This document shows, in pieces, positions 22,942 through 24,254 of a stretch of DNA of 24,254 nucleotides; the stretch's first letter is position 1; each line of letters begins with the position of its first letter. The translations under genes were made by a program, and so were the position numbers. Origin of the DNA: CAYYWP01 sp964475125. Lineage in GTDB: Bacteria; Desulfobacterota; Binatia; HRBIN30; CADEER01. The DNA lies in assembly GCA_964475125.1 (NCBI GenBank), contig CAYYWP010000050.1, positions 1-24,254 of the forward strand, given 5' to 3'. Below the pieces are notes generated by a model. It saw only the letters and a program-made list of their open reading frames with translations, ran no database searches and was not told the origin of the DNA.

Positions 22942-23424
22942 ATGGAACACCGCACGCTGGAGGAACAGATCGCGCGGCTCACCGCAATCGAGGACATCAA
23001 GCAGCTCAAAGCGCGCTACTGCGCCTACTGCGACGCGCAGTACGATCCCGATGGCCTGGCGAGCCTGTTCGTCGAGGATGGCGTCTGGGACGGCGGCAAG
23101 GAGTTCGGTCGCTACGAGGGTCGCGAGGCCATCCGCACCTTCTTTCGCGGCGTGTCGGGCGGGTTGGTATTCGCCGCGCATCTGGTGCTCAACCCCATCA
23201 TCACGGTAAGCGGCAGCCACGCCACGGGCCAATGGCGGCTGATCATGCCCTGCACGATGAAGAACGAGGCGGGTGCGCTGGAAGCGCGCTGGTTGTTGTC
23301 GGCGTACGACGAGCAGTACGTCGAGCGCGACGGGCGCTGGCTGTTTCAGAGCCTGCGCGTCACGACGCAATTTTTTGCCGCACACGAGACCGGCTGGGCC
23401 GAGCAGACCGCCGGCAACCATTGA
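22942..23424 (+). CDS. NTF2-like/SnoaL-like domain protein
   Basis: A 160-residue protein with the cone-shaped alpha+beta fold of the NTF2/SnoaL superfamily. It begins with helices LEEQIARLTAIEDIKQLKARYCAYCD, followed by LASLFVEDGVWDGG and the strand-rich half ending in DGRWLFQSLRVTTQFF. This arrangement is typical of SnoaL-like proteins similar to hydroxylating dioxygenase small subunits or scytalone dehydratase, acting as isomerases, dehydratases or ligand-binding proteins. The ATG at 22942 follows a near-perfect AGGAGGTGA, so translation is probably strong; the longer frame from 22903 is rejected. It is followed 24 nt later by a second NTF2-like gene, almost certainly in one operon. Substrate unknown. 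Confidence 0.88.
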   Translation: MEHRTLEEQIARLTAIEDIKQLKARYCAYCDAQYDPDGLASLFVEDGVWDGGKEFGRYEGREAIRTFFRGVSGGLVFAAHLVLNPIITVSGSHATGQWRLIMPCTMKNEAGALEARWLLSAYDEQYVERDGRWLFQSLRVTTQFFAAHETGWAEQTAGNH

Positions 23425-23448
23425 TTACTCGAGCGAGGGAGGAACGAC

Positions 23449-23853
23449 ATGGCAGCACAGGAACTCGAAGCGGCCTTCACGGCCTGGCGCGAAGCGCTGA
23501 GCCGGGGCGACCTGACCAGCCTCTACGCGGCGATGGATGAGGACATGGTGATCTTCGACGAAGACATTCCCTGGCGCTTCAGTAAGGCGGATTTCGTCGA
23601 TCACATCGCCTTTCACCTGCCCAACTGGGAGTCGTTCCAGTGGGTGCCGCGCGAGCTGCGCTTTCAGATCCGCGGCGACACCGGGCTCGTCTCGGGTTTC
23701 GCCACGCTGCGCGGCAAGCCGAAGGATGCGGGCTTTCGCCAGCGCTTCATGGGCTTCACGCAAACCTGGGTACGCAGCGGCGGACGCTGGAGCATGATCT
23801 GCTGGCACCAGGGCCCGTTACACGGCCAGATCGACGGCGCCTCACCAAGCTGA
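23449..23853 (+). CDS. NTF2-like (SnoaL/DUF4440-type) protein
   Basis: A 134-residue NTF2-fold protein. The N-terminal helix ELEAAFTAWREALSRGDLTSLYAAMDEDMVIFDED is typical of the group annotated as SnoaL-like or DUF4440, and the C-terminal strands include GFTQTWVRSGGRWSMICWHQ. The histidine in WHQGP near the C-terminus is commonly seen in this group. The ATG at 23449 follows GGGAGGAA. It is the second gene of a two-gene operon with the preceding, divergent NTF2-like protein; together they could form a hetero-oligomer or act on successive intermediates (inference). Confidence 0.88.
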   Translation: MAAQELEAAFTAWREALSRGDLTSLYAAMDEDMVIFDEDIPWRFSKADFVDHIAFHLPNWESFQWVPRELRFQIRGDTGLVSGFATLRGKPKDAGFRQRFMGFTQTWVRSGGRWSMICWHQGPLHGQIDGASPS

Positions 23854-24254
23854 CGACGATGGGGACGTAGTTTCAAGTCATTCAACTCGTGCGGATTCGC
23901 GATCGCAGAAGGCGGCTGCGGGTCAGTTCAACGAGGGGAGCCGGGTCGCGTCGCCGCCGACGGCCGCCAGCAAGCGGGGCCCCGCACGCCAGCCGTGTAG
24001 AACTGTCGGCGGGGACACGTTCAGCGCGCGGGCGACCTGTACCAGCGTTTGCGGCCCCGCTCCAGCGCCCGGCGCGTCGAGCCGCCGGCCGCGGGGCATC
24101 GCGCCGGAATATCGCAGTCGCCCGGTGGCGCGATGACGGCATGGCACCGTTGAGCCGACTACAGAGGTCGCACAGGCTGCGGGCGCAAAATCTTGAAAGG
24201 GGTCTTCTGCATTTCGAGTGGGTGAAAAGTGCCTGTTCGAGCGGTCCTAAGCCG
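23854..24254. other. 401-nt end region without a firm gene
   Basis: Apart from the possible HTH remnant, I see no convincing coding region, RNA gene or repeat here. The last 75 bases are locally richer in A and T than the rest of the window. Confidence 0.4.
23923..24147 (-). pseudogene. Possible helix-turn-helix (excisionase/MerR-type) remnant
   Basis: Residues about 33-74 of this 74-residue frame contain TLVQVARALNVSPPTVLHGW followed by RAG and a short strand region. This resembles excisionase-type or MerR-type HTH domains (pattern: hydrophobic, VAxxLxVSxxTVxxWxxxG). The preceding 30 residues are arginine- and glycine-rich and look non-coding, and no ribosome binding site was found. It may be a fragment of an old regulator or a chance match. 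Confidence 0.25.

Overview
The window is a high-GC bacterial chromosome segment (roughly two thirds G+C by eye). Gene content is catabolic: amidohydrolases, molybdenum hydroxylase large subunits, NCS1 transporters, NTF2-like proteins, a luciferase-like flavin oxidoreductase and a LigE-type GST. Intergenic gaps are rich in palindromic repeats. This suits a metabolically versatile, probably uncultivated soil or sediment bacterium (for example Deltaproteobacteria/Desulfobacterota, Binatota or Rokubacteria); that placement is a guess, because no marker gene is present. I see no tRNA, rRNA, CRISPR array, phage gene or intact transposase.

Layout. (1) 183-5613, plus strand: dihydropyrimidinase-like amidohydrolase, xanthine-dehydrogenase-family large subunit (copy 1), amidase. 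(2) 5623-8505, minus strand: rhomboid protease, DoxX-like membrane protein, LLM-class flavin oxidoreductase; a repeat element lies at 6442-6616. (3) 8707-14454, plus strand: arylformamidase-like alpha/beta hydrolase, cupin, MFS transporter, CodA-like amidohydrolase (copy 1), Mhp1-like NCS1 transporter. (4) 14494-17192, minus strand: GST and a second NCS1-type permease with a cysteine-rich tail. (5) 17403-18575, plus strand: a small antitoxin-like protein and a metal-dependent cyclase/formamidase. (6) 18902-22702, minus strand: CodA-like amidohydrolase (copy 2) and xanthine-dehydrogenase-family large subunit (copy 2). (7) 22942-23853, plus strand: two NTF2-like proteins. The last 400 bases hold only a possible HTH fragment.

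How the genes may work together (inference): NCS1 carriers would import a cyclic ureide, nucleobase or other N-heterocycle, the molybdenum hydroxylases would hydroxylate the ring, and the cyclic amidohydrolases, formamidase-like enzymes and amidase would open the ring and hydrolyse C-N bonds. Both large subunits lack their FAD and 2Fe-2S partners here. Active-site residues in the two CodA-like proteins and the dihydropyrimidinase-like protein depart from the textbook enzymes, so the substrates are probably not cytosine or dihydropyrimidines.

The most unusual non-coding signal is a directional element made of a GC hairpin followed by four 7-base units (consensus about GCnTATS). Four copies lie 0-11 nt after stop codons, in the sense of the gene they follow, and a fifth is a tandem duplicate. 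Two other repeat families are present: two-hairpin elements with GTTGAAAA-type inverted ends, and a CGCAGAG-type inverted element.
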